Assembly (NCBI GenBank): GCA_039090855.1
Contig: CM077024.1
Coordinates: 63,387,594 to 63,451,593 of the forward strand
Direction of reading: 5' to 3'
DNA: 64,000 nt
Source: Macrothele yani
Lineage: Eukaryota > Arthropoda > Arachnida > Araneae > Macrothelidae
In this document: in pieces, positions 43,730 to 55,572 of the stretch
How positions within the stretch are numbered: the stretch's first letter is position 1
How the letters are laid out: each line of letters begins with the position of its first letter
Translations under genes and position numbers: made by a program
Notes under the pieces: model-generated
Database searches by the model: none
What the model saw: the letters and a program-made list of their open reading frames with translations, nothing else
What the model was told of the DNA's origin: nothing

Positions 43730-46546
43730 ATGCCACGGATGTGCTGTGTTCCAGGCTGTCGTGCAAATTATAAGTCAGAAAAAACAGAGACAATAACAAC
43801 ATTCAGATTTCCTAAGGATCCTGAATTGCAAGGAAAGCGGGTTAAGGCTATCCACAGAGAAGAATTCATACCTAATCATAACAGTGTTGTTTGTGTTCGT
43901 CATTTTAGTGATGAACTTGTAATTAGAGTGGATACTGTTTCAAGAGATGATGGTTCGTTGTTGTCAGTTCCTCGAAAAGTACCCAAATTAGCTCCCAATG
44001 CTGTATACCTCACATATTTCCGAACCAACCATCGTATTTCACTTCAAAACTTTTGTCAAAGCGCAGGTGTCCTAATGATCGTTTCAAAGAACAAGTAGAA
44101 AGGGATGAAGCGTCATTTTTGAAGTGGATGGAAGATGATGTAATTAAAGATTTCCCATCTTTTAGATCTTCAGTTCCAAAAAAAAATAATTCTGGGTTTC
44201 ATCATTTCTTTGAAGATGATGCTGTTGTATTTTGCAAGTTACACTTATCAGATTGTCCTAAAATTTCAGTTTCATTTAAAGTTCTCCTAGATCTTTCTGT
44301 TGAGATCTGGCATGATGGCCTGTGTGTGCCTACTGTGCAGATGCAGCCTGTTCTAGGTAAAGACTTAAAATTAGACAGATGGTCCAAGTTTGACTCACTG
44401 ATCAGTCAGTTATCATCCTTCTCTTTGAAGAAAAATTCAGTGAATGAAAGACTAAAGATTTGCTCTCGTGTTATTGCCCAGTGTTCAGAGGAGTTGACAG
44501 AAGGTGATAGTAAATTGCTAGCTTTGAAGTTCCTTTCTGAGCAATTGGAAATTTTAACCTTGGGACACCCTAAGTATAGCTCAGAAACATTGACATGGGC
44601 ATGTTACCTGTTTTTTACTAATGCTTCTGCGTACTGCTTACTCCGCAGTCTAAGCATTCTTTGTTTGCCTTCTCCTGGTTGCCTAAGACAACTCTCAGTG
44701 GGGTATGGAACTGAAGTTGGTGTACAAGCTTCACATATAAAATACCTCAAAGAAAAATTCAATGTTCTTGAGCAACATGAACGAATTATTTGCATTCTTT
44801 TGGATGAGATATATATCAAACCAAAACTAACTTTTAAGAAAGGCATGATCCAAGGTGCATCACACAGCTCCAGCAGGGAGGCAACGACTATTCAAACTTT
44901 TTTGTTAACTTCACTATTTGGTAAAAATAAGGATATTGTGGCTTTTTATCCAGTGAAAAATATGACTTGCACTGAGCTATATCATATGACCCTGGAAGTC
45001 TTAAAAGTTGTAACTGATATAGGATATACCACAATTGCTATGGTTTCTGACAACAATAGAGTGAACAGAAATATGTTCGAACAGCTGGGTGATGGTTTGT
45101 TGAAGTCTCACATTACAAATCCACATGATTCTAAACAAGAAATATTCTTATTATTTGATTCAGTACATTTATTAAAGTCAATTCGTAATAACTGGTTCAA
45201 CCAGACTGACTCACTTCAAACTTTCCATATTCCAAAATTTGATGGTTCCTCTGGTGAAGAGACAGCAAGCGTGGATCATTTGAAAAGACTCTATTCTTCA
45301 GAAATTGGAACGATTGTGAAGATGGCTCCAAAACTGACTAGGAAAGTAATATTCCCTTCTTCCTTGGAAAGGCAAAATGTTTCTCTTGCCACAGGTCTCT
45401 TTCATGAAACGAATGTTATTGCTTTAAAAAATTATATGTTCAAACATAACTGCTTTTGCTCAGGAACTGTAGCATTCCTTGATATCATTATAAAATGGAG
45501 GAAAATTGTGAATGTGAAACATCCTTATAAGGGTAGAAACTTACGTGATCCATTTTGTGATCCTGTTCGCACTGAAAATGATGCAAACATAAAGTTCCTG
45601 GCTGATTTCATATGTTGGCTTCAGAAGTGGGATAATATTCAAGTTTCTGGTAGCTCTTCTTCGAAGCAACATGGTAAATTAACAAGAGAAACATATGTAG
45701 CTCTCCTTCACACAACAAAAACCTTAATTTTTTTATGTAGATATCTTTTTACTGTGCATAATCCAAAGTACATTCTTTTGGGGAAGTTTCAAACTGACAA
45801 TTTAGAGGGTCGATTTGCACAATACCGCCAAATGAATGGTGACAATTTTAATGTATCTGTAACACAGGTGTTAGAGAGTGAAAAAAAAATTAAAGCTCAT
45901 AAGTTTATTGAAACTGCATTCTGACAAGTGTGGAGAATTTGAAATAAAATCACTGAAAACAAACTGTACTGAAAACACAAATGCAATTGCAAGCTTTGAA
46001 TATGAAGAGGATGTTTTGGAGCGGTCCAGCAGAGTTAATGTAACTGAAGAAAATATGATGGTATTAGTGTACTTAAGTGGTTATGTCACATACTCCTTAA
46101 ATAAATTAGTGAGCTGTCAGACATGTATGCAATATCTAATGCGTGAAGAACCAATGGAAATTCAATGCACTGGTAAAAATATTTACCACTATTTATCTCA
46201 GAGCACTCGAGGAGGCTTACGGTGGCCTACTGACTACCTTGTTACTTTGAGTACTATAGTTTTTAAAATTTTTCAGACACTTATTTCAGAAACATTTGAA
46301 CAACAGTTCTTGCAATCACATAATCACAAAGACATTTTGCAGGTATTAGCTCTACAGAAATTAGCAAATCAATGTTACAACCTAGATGAAAACTGTTCAT
46401 GTGGTGTATCCCTTCAAAATTTGTCTGTTAAGTGTGCAAACATTTTCAGCAACATATTCATTAACAATTATTGTAAGCTTAAAAATAATGCACTTTTAGA
46501 AAACAAGTTAAAAAAACGAAAATTGTCAGTACTTAAAATTCACTAA
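43730..46546 (+). pseudogene. P-element (THAP9-like) transposase, near complete
   Basis: ATG at 43,730 follows TTATATTCTTACAG, a fair splice acceptor. The THAP finger is MPRMCCVPGC ... VVCVRHF (C5/C6, C10, C55, H58), with RFP and, after a 2-base shift near 44,005, IFPNQPSY for the AVPTIFP box. The second frame (44,053-45,924) has the RNase-H-like core: LLDEIYIK (D251 of that frame), AMVSDNNRVNR (D333), LFDSVHLLKSIRNNW and NLEGRFAQYRQMNGDN (E585), matching the D, D, E and GTP-site layout of P transposases. A second frameshift near 45,915 leads into the C-terminal domain (LSGYVTYSLNKLVSCQTCMQ), ending at 46,546. Total about 930 residues, near the family's usual 750-900. Only two frame breaks were seen, so it is recent compared with its neighbours. 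Confidence 0.95.
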
Positions 46547-47769
46547 AACAAATCTGGAAGAAGTCTAGAAAATTAGAACTGGGGCCAGTTCCTTTTTTTT
46601 TTTTTTTTTTAACTTCAAATTTTGTATTTGCAGTAAATGTAATTTCTTTTTTTATAATTTGTGGATTATCTGTTAAAAAGTAATAAGTTTAGGTACTCCA
46701 GTTAATACAAAGTTTTCTCAACAGATTGTACAGAATGTTACAGTTCATTGTATTTTTGTGCCTTTTATTTATTTCATTATTGTTTTTTTTTTTTTTTTTG
46801 TAAAATGCTGTTCAAAGCTTCATGGTGATTGCTTACAGGTTTTGATGTTGTGCCGTGCAAAACATGTTTAGCATCAACTCTTTTTGTCTGTTATTTTTTG
46901 ATTGCCATGAACTAGAAATAGTAATTTTACATTCCATAGTGAATTGCATGTTAATTGACCATGATGTTTACGCTAGTCATAAATACTATGAAGTTGAAAC
47001 ATCAAATACCAGATAATAATGTTTCGTACACGCAGCTTTGTATAAATAATTGACAGAATACTAATATAAGTTTGTTATTATTTTGAATGGTTTTGGTTGA
47101 GTAATGTAATTATTAGCGTTAAATAGATAAAATGAGATACAGAAAGCAGAAAGTGTATTTTCTTTTTCAAATTCTTATCAGTGTTTTTTTCTGAGCACTT
47201 ATGCATTCACATAACAAATCACATTTAGCACCTTGATAATAAACTAAGATTTGTACTTTTGGCATATTTTTTATTTTTTTCATTTTGACACAGTGTTGAG
47301 GATATTTTTCCATATTGAAATAGTAATTTGAATGATCTTGATATTATTTGTAACACATTTAAAAGTAATTTTGACAGCTACCAAACACAGAAGGATATTT
47401 TTCATACATGACTATAGGTACAGAGGTGTGTTCACAGGATAAAAATTATACATTTAATTTTTGCATACCATCAGTTATGACATGCTTAAAATGAGCTGCA
47501 TAATTGAATTTTTTAATGTTATGCAGATATAACTAGATTTTTCTTTGTGTTCATTGGCCAAGGGATAAGTTCTGAATCAGAGTAATTTAGAATTTTAATT
47601 GCTTATGTTGTTTCATTGTGAAGGGAAAATTTTTTAGTATGTTGCAAATCATATCTATCTTTTGTTATTGTACATTTATTGTAAATTTTCCATAACAGCA
47701 GCTGAGTCATTGATGGGTAATATACATAATATTTCCCTAATGTTAATAAAATGTTATTTAAAAAAGATG
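46547..47769. other. AT-rich 3' flank of the P transposase
   Basis: Long T runs at 46,592 and 46,785. No motif or gene. Confidence 0.5.
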
Positions 47770-47782
47770 AATGTATAGTTTG

Positions 47783-47996
47783 GCTGCCCCGGTGGCGCAG
47801 TGGTCTAAGCGATGGCCTCTGATCATTCGTCCGAACGGGGTCCGGGTTCGAATCCCGGTGAGGCATGGATGTTGTGTTTGTCTTACGGCACTGGCTCTCT
47901 CCTTTCCCTGGAACCAGTGACCCTAAATTAGGGACGGGCGACTACTTATAGCCCATTGAGTTGCTCACGGTGGTCGTTAAACCTCCAATAAAAAAA
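47783..47996 (+). mobile_element. tRNA-derived SINE, family 1 (copy 5)
   Basis: Near-consensus: GCCCCGGTGGCGCAG, box A, box B GGGTTCGAATCCC, GTTGTGTTTGTCTTACGGCA, AATTAGGGACGGGCGACT, then A9. Perfect 13-bp flanks AATGTATAGTTTG at 47,770-47,782 and 47,997-48,009. Among the youngest copies. Confidence 0.97.
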
Positions 47997-48009
47997 AATG
48001 TATAGTTTG

Positions 48010-49980
48010 TCTTCTGTTAAATATTTTCACCATTTTACATGAACAATTTTAAACTTGTAGGTCTTCTGAATGTTGGCCAACCCATTCACACACATCAAGC
48101 AGTTTCAGTGTGTGAAATTATATCCCTACACTGTGCTTTACATTTGAATTCCTAAGGCTCAGTGTTAGTGTGCCAAGGGATAACTTCATCTAAAAAATGC
48201 ATAACCAAATGAAATATTTGTGCGAATCATGGTTGAATATTTCCTTAGAAGTTCAGAGTGCAAACCAGAATAATGAATCTAATATTACATAGGTAGTAGC
48301 CTTTTTTGTTCCACACACTGCTATGCTGTGAATCATTGCTAATGTTATCTGCATTTTATTTATGCTGTTTCTTCTCCAATGCTCACTAGTAAATACAGAA
48401 ATTAAGGAGGAAATATTTCTGAGAAATTATCCAGATTCTCTGTTAAAAATTAGGTTCTATGGATACAAATGCGGATAATACGCCGATTTAAAATAAAAAT
48501 GTTTTTGAGGCCTTTTGATTTTTATTAAAAGCTACAGGATAATTGTTTATGAGAGGAGATGTAATTGGAAAAGGAAATTTTTTTTTTCAATTCAGGAGTT
48601 TGTACGGAATGGATAGAGGAGGGAGTGGTGTCATAATGAAAGATTAGGGAAGTTATGGGGAGGGACAGCGGGATCATTTTGTGTTGTTGAGGACAACGCT
48701 GACTGTTGTGCCGTCTCTGTTTTTGTCAACCAGCCAATGAAAACATATGCACAGTGCTTGCTGCATGAACCTATGTGTGCCTTTTTTCAAAGTTCCTTGT
48801 TTTGGATATCATGTGTGCTGTGCAAGATTTGTACTTCGCCATTTTGACCAACGTCTTTGCTGCAGATATTTTCCTTCATTGCTATTCATGATGTCTTAAA
48901 AAAAAACGTTTCAGTTACACTGCCGATTTTAAACTTACAGTGGGGTGCACAGTAGAGGGTATCATGTCCCTGCACAATAGTTTTCAGAAAGTCAGAAAAC
49001 AACCGTGCAGTTAATGGTGGAAAGCAGCTGTGCCATGGTCTAAAACGCAAGCAAATCTGTCAGTAAATTCTACGGAAGAATTCACAGAAGTCCAGCCCTA
49101 TTTTTTACTGACCTATGTCTCAGCCAATCATCTAACTCTGACAGCAAGATTTCTTCCAAAACTTTCAACTAATATACAATGCAAGTAATGTTTCACCGAA
49201 AAAAAAAAAAAAAAAAAAAACAATTCCAAACAGTGAAAGGTCTAAAAGAAATATGTACACTTTAAAATGTAAAACTTTCTGAAGAAAAGAAAAAGAAGCT
49301 TACCTACGGTATTTGCAGCCTAAACTTCAGATCTGCTTACTCTTGCCATTTAGACCATGAAAAGCAAATGTTTGCAGTGGAATGTTCTTTTACATAAATC
49401 CACTGCAAAACACTTATTTCAGATAGTCAATGTCCAGGTGACTATATCGTTCATTAGCTGCTGCAAAATGCTTTCCATGGCATGCATTGCAATGTGCTCT
49501 AATCTAACGAGAAGACAAGAAACAAAAATTGCGTATGTGTGTGGGGAGGGGGAGGTGCATGGATACATAACAAGGAGTACAGATATAAAATTTGGTACAG
49601 ACATATTGAAAAACACAAGAGCTATAAAATTTACCAAACTATTAAATACAAGAGATTTACACTGAAGTGCAGAATGACGCAAATTACCAGCCAATCACAT
49701 TGTAAGCTGTGGAAAAAATCCATTAAAAGAACTATCACAACTTAATGAGGATTCATATGTATCATAACTATCATTACTTACACAAGACAAATGAAAGTAA
49801 ATGCGCTAGTTAAAACGTGACAAAATCGAGTAATTAAACCAAAGTGAATACATTAACAAATTCTTTAGCTACCACAAATACCTTGGCTTTACCAATCACA
49901 ACCTGTTAAAAAAATGGCAACAGGCTTGATAGCTGCATTACACGCCACACTCGTTCCTCAAGCAATGACTTTTTACCTAT
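48010..49980. other. No gene recognised
   Basis: AT-rich interior of the 16.6-kb element. Overlapping frames on both strands at 49,357-49,745 have no motif. An A22-type run is at 49,199-49,220. Confidence 0.4.
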
Positions 49981-49984
49981 CGGC

Positions 49985-51725
49985 GGTGGTCATAATGTCG
50001 AAAGTCAAAATGTTGACAGAGTCCAAAAATGTTCACAGTCACAATAGTCCTTACATTTTTGTTTCATTTTTTTTTATTTCAGATCACTGTGCGTTGGACC
50101 ATTTCAGCAATCAGTAAGGTTTATGGTTTATATAGAAACTAAAGATAATGTCCCATTTTTACGCAGGTGCAAAACATTAATGATAATGCCCTTATGCCTG
50201 GGCCTTTTTAGCAGTTTTCAATCTGCTGTGCTAATTTTCATAAGGTTTGCACAACAAGTCAAGGTTTTAGAAATGCACTTTACCGAGGTAGAAACGATTA
50301 AGCAGGCCTTAGGCCAAAGCCTTTTCAACAGTTTTCAGTCCGCCAAGTTGATATTCATAGAAAATCAAATTAATTGTGTTGAACTTTTACTCAAGCACAA
50401 AACATTCATTGATATACCCAAGGCCTAAGCATAAGAATGTTTAGTAATTTTTTATACTGCAATGATCACCCTCATAAGGTTTGTGTGACAAGTCAAGTTA
50501 AGAGCATTACACTTATTGAAAAATTCTTAAAAGACCTAGAGACTAATTTGGCAACTAAGTGAAAGAACAACATTATAAACTTAACTCGTCATGCAAACCT
50601 CATAAATGTGTGCACGGCGATTAAAAACTTCTAGCCTAAGACTTTGTAATTAATATCTTGTGACCCAATACAAGTGCAAAATTATTATCTTAGCTTGTTA
50701 TGTGACCCTTATGAATATGAGATATGTTAAGAAATGTTGACAGGATCAAATGTAGAGTTAAAATGTCAACAGGCTCTCAAAATGTTCAAAGTAACGGTGA
50801 AATGTGGAATTTTTCCTTTTTCACTTTTATTTTATTTCAGTTTTGACATTTTTATTAAGTTTTGAAAAATTTACACTGACAGCAGGGTTTTTTTTTGTTT
50901 TTTCCTCCATCTTTATTGTGCTTTTGGCAGTATTTACTATATTGTGGCAGTTTTTTGTGTTGATAACATCTTACATAGCGTTTTGTAATTTTGTCATATT
51001 TGGGGCAATTTACTTTCGATGCCTACTCGCATTTTTTTCTTCGAATATTTGGTTTTCGTTTTAGTTCTAGATTACTTCGTTTTTTAGATGAGTTTCGTAT
51101 GTACGAAATAATTTGTTAGCTTCGGCATGCCACTGTCATTCAACGAATCTTCACAAAATTTTACACATCTGCTTGAAAAGATTTTCACAGAAATTAATAT
51201 TTTGGTTCAACTCGTAATTTCGGAACCAAAACGGCAGAATTGGGCCATGTATCTACACTGGGGAATGATGTAGGGCAGGTTAAAACATATAGGGAGCAGT
51301 GCTTTAGAAAGCCTGTTGTTCACAGTTCTTCACAAAATTTAATACTGTATCAGTGTTGCACATTGAGAGGGTAAGTGCTGGGTTATTCAATAGCTCAGGA
51401 ATTAAGTAAGGTGCAAGGACACCAAGTTTCAATGACACTCCTTAATTCCATTGACATATTTAGAAAAATGCGAATTTGCTGCTACCAAGTATCAAGACAT
51501 CTGCCCGAGACCAACAATGATGATTTAAAGGGCCACAAAAGGTAATCCTAGTGATCCTCAGATACGATGGATGTTAAGGGGGAGGGCAAATTTCTTATCT
51601 GTTTGTTTAAGAAGCAACAAATTTCAACAGCTGCATTCTAATTAACAACAGCAAAAATATATACACATATTTAGACCCTGTCGACATTTTGACCTTGTTG
51701 ACATTTTAACTGTAGACATTTTGTA
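49985..51725. mobile_element. Degenerate foldback element related to 32.1-34.3 kb
   Basis: From 50,160 the sequence reads CCTGGGCCTTTTTAGCAG, AGGCCTTAGGCC, CTTTTACTCAAGCACAAAAC and, inverted from about 50,520, GACCTAGAGACTAATTTGGC, CCTCATAAATGTG and AAGTGCAAAATTATTATC, echoing the ~118-bp units of the other foldback. Outer parts contain AAAATGTTGACAGAGTC (49,990s) and, inverted, GACCCTGTCGACATTTTGACC (51,668 on). Much more diverged; the extent is approximate. Confidence 0.5.
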
Positions 51726-52945
51726 CCAATCGCATCTACCTATGCCTTACTGATTTCTCCATAGCAGTAAGAACTTTAGAGATATGATGTTTGTAAAAAG
51801 AGTAACAAGAATTAATATCAATAAGAACAGGGAATGGAAACTTAAAGCATATATGTCAGTGCCTTAATATGGATACAAATACTTCAAGCACAAAATATTT
51901 TCTATTTCTTTTTAACAGCAATAATTTTTATTTCCTGTCAATTACTTTACTTTCTTATACAACTGCCAAGTTATAAAATTAATTTGTCATATTTTAAGCT
52001 TCATTATTTTCCTTTCCATGTTTCAAGATCATATTTATTTTATGCAACTGACTTTTGCCACGTTTAAGTATTATGGCAGATAACCTGTCACTTATGGTAT
52101 TGGGGGGGGGGATATGTACATGGTAATTTGCTTTCATGCACTACAGAATTTTCCTGATTTAATTGTTTCCCTTTTATTGGGTGGTATCATTTAGACTCAT
52201 AAAGAAGGCAGAGGAATTCATAAGGAAATATTTATTTTAACAGAAAAAATTGGAGAGTAAAATGGATACAAAGAACATAGATTTTCTTGGAGAAAAGAAG
52301 AAAATCTTATCATTATGATTACAAGGCTTACACTTATTTATTTTTGTACCAACATATACAGGACTGAATAACTGAAAATGCATGTCTTCACTCGGATAAT
52401 GACTACATTATGTGCAGATCATGCATAAAAAATGTAGTTCTTGAAACAGTTTTTCAAAAATATAACACTGATTGCAACCAAAAAAGGAAAAATTTACCCA
52501 AAAATTTCACTCTCCAGGTACAGCAATCCACCCAGGTAAAGAAATGAATGGAAGTCACTTGTACGCATCAGAAAAAGCAGATTATTTAGAAGACAGTCAA
52601 AATGCATGGTAAAATGTTTAGTCTTAAAATATATACATATACTGTATTAGAGAGGACTGAGCAAGAAGCAACTAAATCAGGCAAAAAAAAACATGATTCC
52701 AAAAGTGAATGTATTAGGCTTATAGCTTATTTCTGACATATCAAAATAATTAATGTTCCTGAAATGCTTACTGCTTTGTAAATAAGAGAGCGTGTAATTT
52801 TAGAATACCAAACATTGCGATGACTGGATACGAGGATGTGTTGGACATTTTTTACTATTATGAAAATAGATTGCTTTTACCAGAAAAAATTACTCATAGT
52901 GACTCAGGCATCACGTCACTTTTAGTGATACCCACAGCATAGCTG
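51726..52945. other. No feature seen
   Basis: AT-rich. A G10 run near 52,102-52,111. Confidence 0.5.
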
Positions 52946-53162
52946 TTTTTTTTGATTGAAGGTTTAACGACCACCGTGAGCAACTCAATGGGCTATAAGC
53001 AGTCGCCCGTCCCTAATTTAGGGTCACTGGTTCCAGGGAAGGGAAAGAGCCAGTGCCGTAAGACAAACACAACATCCATGCCTCACCGGGATTCGAACCC
53101 GGACCCCGTTCGAACGAATGATCAGAGGCCATCGCTTAGACCACTGCGCCACCGGGGCGGCC
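52946..53162 (-). mobile_element. tRNA-derived SINE, family 1 (copy 6)
   Basis: Near-consensus, reversed, with a T8 tail at 52,946 and the head ending GGGGCGGCC at 53,162. Flanks ATAGCTGT and ATAGTTGT differ at one base. Shares almost every position with copy 5. Confidence 0.95.
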
Positions 53163-53744
53163 AAGATAGTTGTGAAACGAGTGTATTCATGAGTACATGA
53201 GTTTTTACTACACATACACGCACAAAAACATGATTGCTACACATTCATGAATTGAGTGAAGCTGCTGCAAAATCTACTGAAGAATCTCCACGGCTTGCGT
53301 ATCCATTAAAAAATTAGGCACACAAGTGATAGTCAACGTCTCTCTTTCTGCTGTATTAACCACGTACATCACGATCATGTATAATTAAACAGCACGCTTT
53401 TCGTTTTCTGTAAAATTAATATTTTTAATATGCACGTATAGTAATAAATACAGTAATATTTCAGTCTGATTGCGACTTCTATTTTCGAAACATGAATGAT
53501 GACATGTTAGCAACCCGTTTCATCCACATGCTGTCTCCCAATCGCGATGCAAATTTAATTTTTCAGGTGATACTTGAACAAATGCTATACGCACAAAAGT
53601 ATTAAGAGTACTACTTACCTTGCTGAAAAAATTGCGTTCCGAAGTACGTAGTTCCCAGAAGTACCCGATGACGAGATCCATTACGCGTCCCTAAAAATAC
53701 GAAATCAACACTCACTTTTTGTACTGCCACGGAGAGCAAAGAAA
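53163..53744. other. Right interior of the 16.6-kb element
   Basis: No gene recognised. Leads into the right inverted repeat at 53,745-53,808. Confidence 0.5.
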
Positions 53745-53808
53745 TAGCATCACGATTGTGACGTTTTAAATCCTTGTGGCAGGCCTGGTAAGGTATTAAG
53801 ATGGCCTT

Positions 53809-53818
53809 GGATCAAACC
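53809..53818 (+). repeat. Target-site duplication of the 16.6-kb element (right)
   Basis: GGATCAAACC, partner of 37,190-37,199. Confidence 0.85.
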
Positions 53819-54398
53819 CCAGATCTCTCGATAACTAACCAAGTGCGTTCGCTTTATGCTATGGTGCCAACGCTGTGTGTGGGTTATTTAACATCTGTAA
53901 TAGAGTGCCCAACAGTAGAGTTCATCCCATTAAGCTAAAGCTGCTTTGCCACATTTGGGCTTTGATTCCAGCGGTGTCGGAACAACAATTTTTCAGTTGC
54001 TATGCGTATATAAAATAATGTGTACAGAGTGATGACATCGTCTATTTATATAATTTCCACGTATTTAAAATATATTTACCATTTCTTTCACCCTTTGGAT
54101 TTATTGGCTATATTAAATATCTTGTCCTGTTAATGCCACCAGATGGGGACATATCAGTTGCTGAGCCCATCAATATGGATTTGTGTAATCAGATGCTGAC
54201 TGATAAACCCCACATACCACTGTGAATTGTTGGCAACGTAGCGCAAAGCGAACATACTCCGCTAGTTATCGAGAGATCTGGGGTTTTATCCCAGCGGTGT
54301 CAGAACAACAATTTCTCAGTTGTTATGCATTGTTTATAAAATAATGTGGACAGAGCGATGACTTCGTCTATTTACATTATTTCCACGCATTTAAAGTA
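53819..54398. repeat. tRNA-like array, second copy, right part
   Basis: Continues the minus-strand unit cut at 37,199 (CCAGATCTCTCGATAACTAA, GTGCGTTCGC, ATGGTGCCAACG). After a spacer with TTCATCCCATTAAGC it switches to plus-strand units from about 53,961. ATAATGTGTACAGAGTGATG at 54,015 and ATAATGTGGACAGAGCGATG at 54,341 give a 326-bp period. Same head-to-head layout as 22,460-23,685 but much more diverged. Confidence 0.85.
54232..54302 (+). repeat. Degenerate tRNA-like sequence, second array
   Basis: GGCAACGTAGCGC, anticodon arm CCGCTAGTTATCGAG, and GGGGTTTTATCCCAGCGG: aligned with unit C, but box B has lost TTCGA (TTTTA). Probably not transcribed by Pol III. Confidence 0.6.
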
Positions 54399-55572
54399 CA
54401 CTATATTGACAAAAGTCACCGGACACCCCTTCAAAAGCAAATGAACAGATCCGCTGCGTTGTTAAGATGCGGGGTACAGCTGCAAATGGTATAAAAACAA
54501 GCCTGCAGCTGACCGCGATTATATCACACTGTGAGGTTGAGTGAAAATATCATGGTGGGAGAGAACTGACTTGGAGAAATGAAATATTGTTGGGGGGTTA
54601 TATTAGTGGGTTGTCCATAAGAGAAACCGAGAGGCGTTTAAACATACTCAAGTCAACTGTTTTGGGTGTACTGAATAAGTGGAAGACACATGGCGTGCCC
54701 GAAGCAGCAAAACGTACTGGCAGACCAAAGAAAACAAGTGATAGAGGACGTCCAACCCTGAGGAGAGTCGTTACAGCTAATCGACTGAGTACTGCACAAA
54801 ACCTCAGTGTACAGGTGAGTAAAAATGCTGGAACCTCGGTATGTACACATACCATTCACAGAGAACTTCATTCCATGGGTTATTGTGGTCGTGCGGCTGC
54901 TCATAAGCTTTTCACCTCCACTCGGAATGCTACTCGTCATTTAGCATGGTGTAAAGAATATTTATCGTGGACCGTAGATCAGTGGAAACTGGTCCTATGG
55001 ACTGATGAATCCAAATACACGATCCATCAGCCTGATGGTCGTGTGTGGGTATGGCGGCAGCCGGGGAATGCTATTTACCACAGTGTACTGTTCCTGCAGT
55101 CAAGTTTGGAGCTGGCAGTGTACTCATGTGGGTGTTTTTTGTGGTATGGTCCCTGCCCATTGGTTATCGTGGACAAACCTGTTAACCAGCACGTCTGCCT
55201 TGATATTATGGACAATTATGCCCTACCAACTCTGTGGCAATACTATGGAACCGGGCTTTGTTGGTACCAGCAGGATAATGCACCGATCCATAAAGCAAGG
55301 ACTGTTACGACGTAGTTTGACGATAACTCCACATCATGTGTGAAATGGCCAGCAAAGAGCCCTGATCTTAATCCCATAGAGCACCTATGAGATGAATTAG
55401 AGCACCGCATAAGAAGTTTGGAACCAAGGCCTACTGTTAAGCAACAGTTAGTGGCAGCATTATATACTGAATGAAAGCTCATACCTATCGCTGTGTTCCA
55501 AAACCTTGTCGAAAACATGTCTCAAAGGGTCAGTGCATGCGTTAAGGCCAATGGTGGACCGACACTGTACTA
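54399..55572 (+). pseudogene. Tc1-like transposon and transposase (A)
   Basis: Left end ACTATATTGACAAAAGTCACC after TA (54,397-54,398), inserted at the edge of the tRNA-like array; the matching right end is missing. Transposase from about 54,551: ELTWRNEILL and SIRETERRLNILKSTV (HTH), GRPKKTSDRGRPTLRR, TDESKYTIHQPDGRVWVWR (first Asp), YQQDNAPIHKA (second Asp), a TAG at 55,313, then in the same frame SPDLNPIEHL (Glu) followed by TGA in place of the usual Trp. At least three in-frame stops, and a disrupted start. Confidence 0.9.

Larger units (their letters stand above)
37200..53808 (+). mobile_element. 16.6-kb P-type transposon carrying a THAP transposase
   Basis: Left end CAAGACCATCTTAATACC (counting the shared C at 37,199) and right end GGTATTAAGATGGCCTTG are inverted repeats. 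Similarity continues through TTACCAGGCCTGC and ACAAGG, and after a gap through ACGTCACAATCGT, for about 85 bp in all. The flanks rejoin a tRNA-like unit exactly: CTGGGATCAAACC|CCAGATCTC. An 8-bp duplication (GATCAAAC) and the internal P transposase fit the P superfamily. The element contains later insertions: satellites with a nested TIR element (38.4-41.8 kb), a second-family SINE, a Tc3-like MITE, two family-1 SINEs and a foldback. The core would be about 10 kb. That the ends and the transposase belong to one element is inference. Confidence 0.75.

Noticed and set aside
37200..53808. Polinton/Maverick identity for the 16.6-kb element
   Set aside because: Size and a possible 6-bp duplication would fit, but no polymerase B, integrase, ATPase or capsid motif was seen, and the protein inside is a P transposase.
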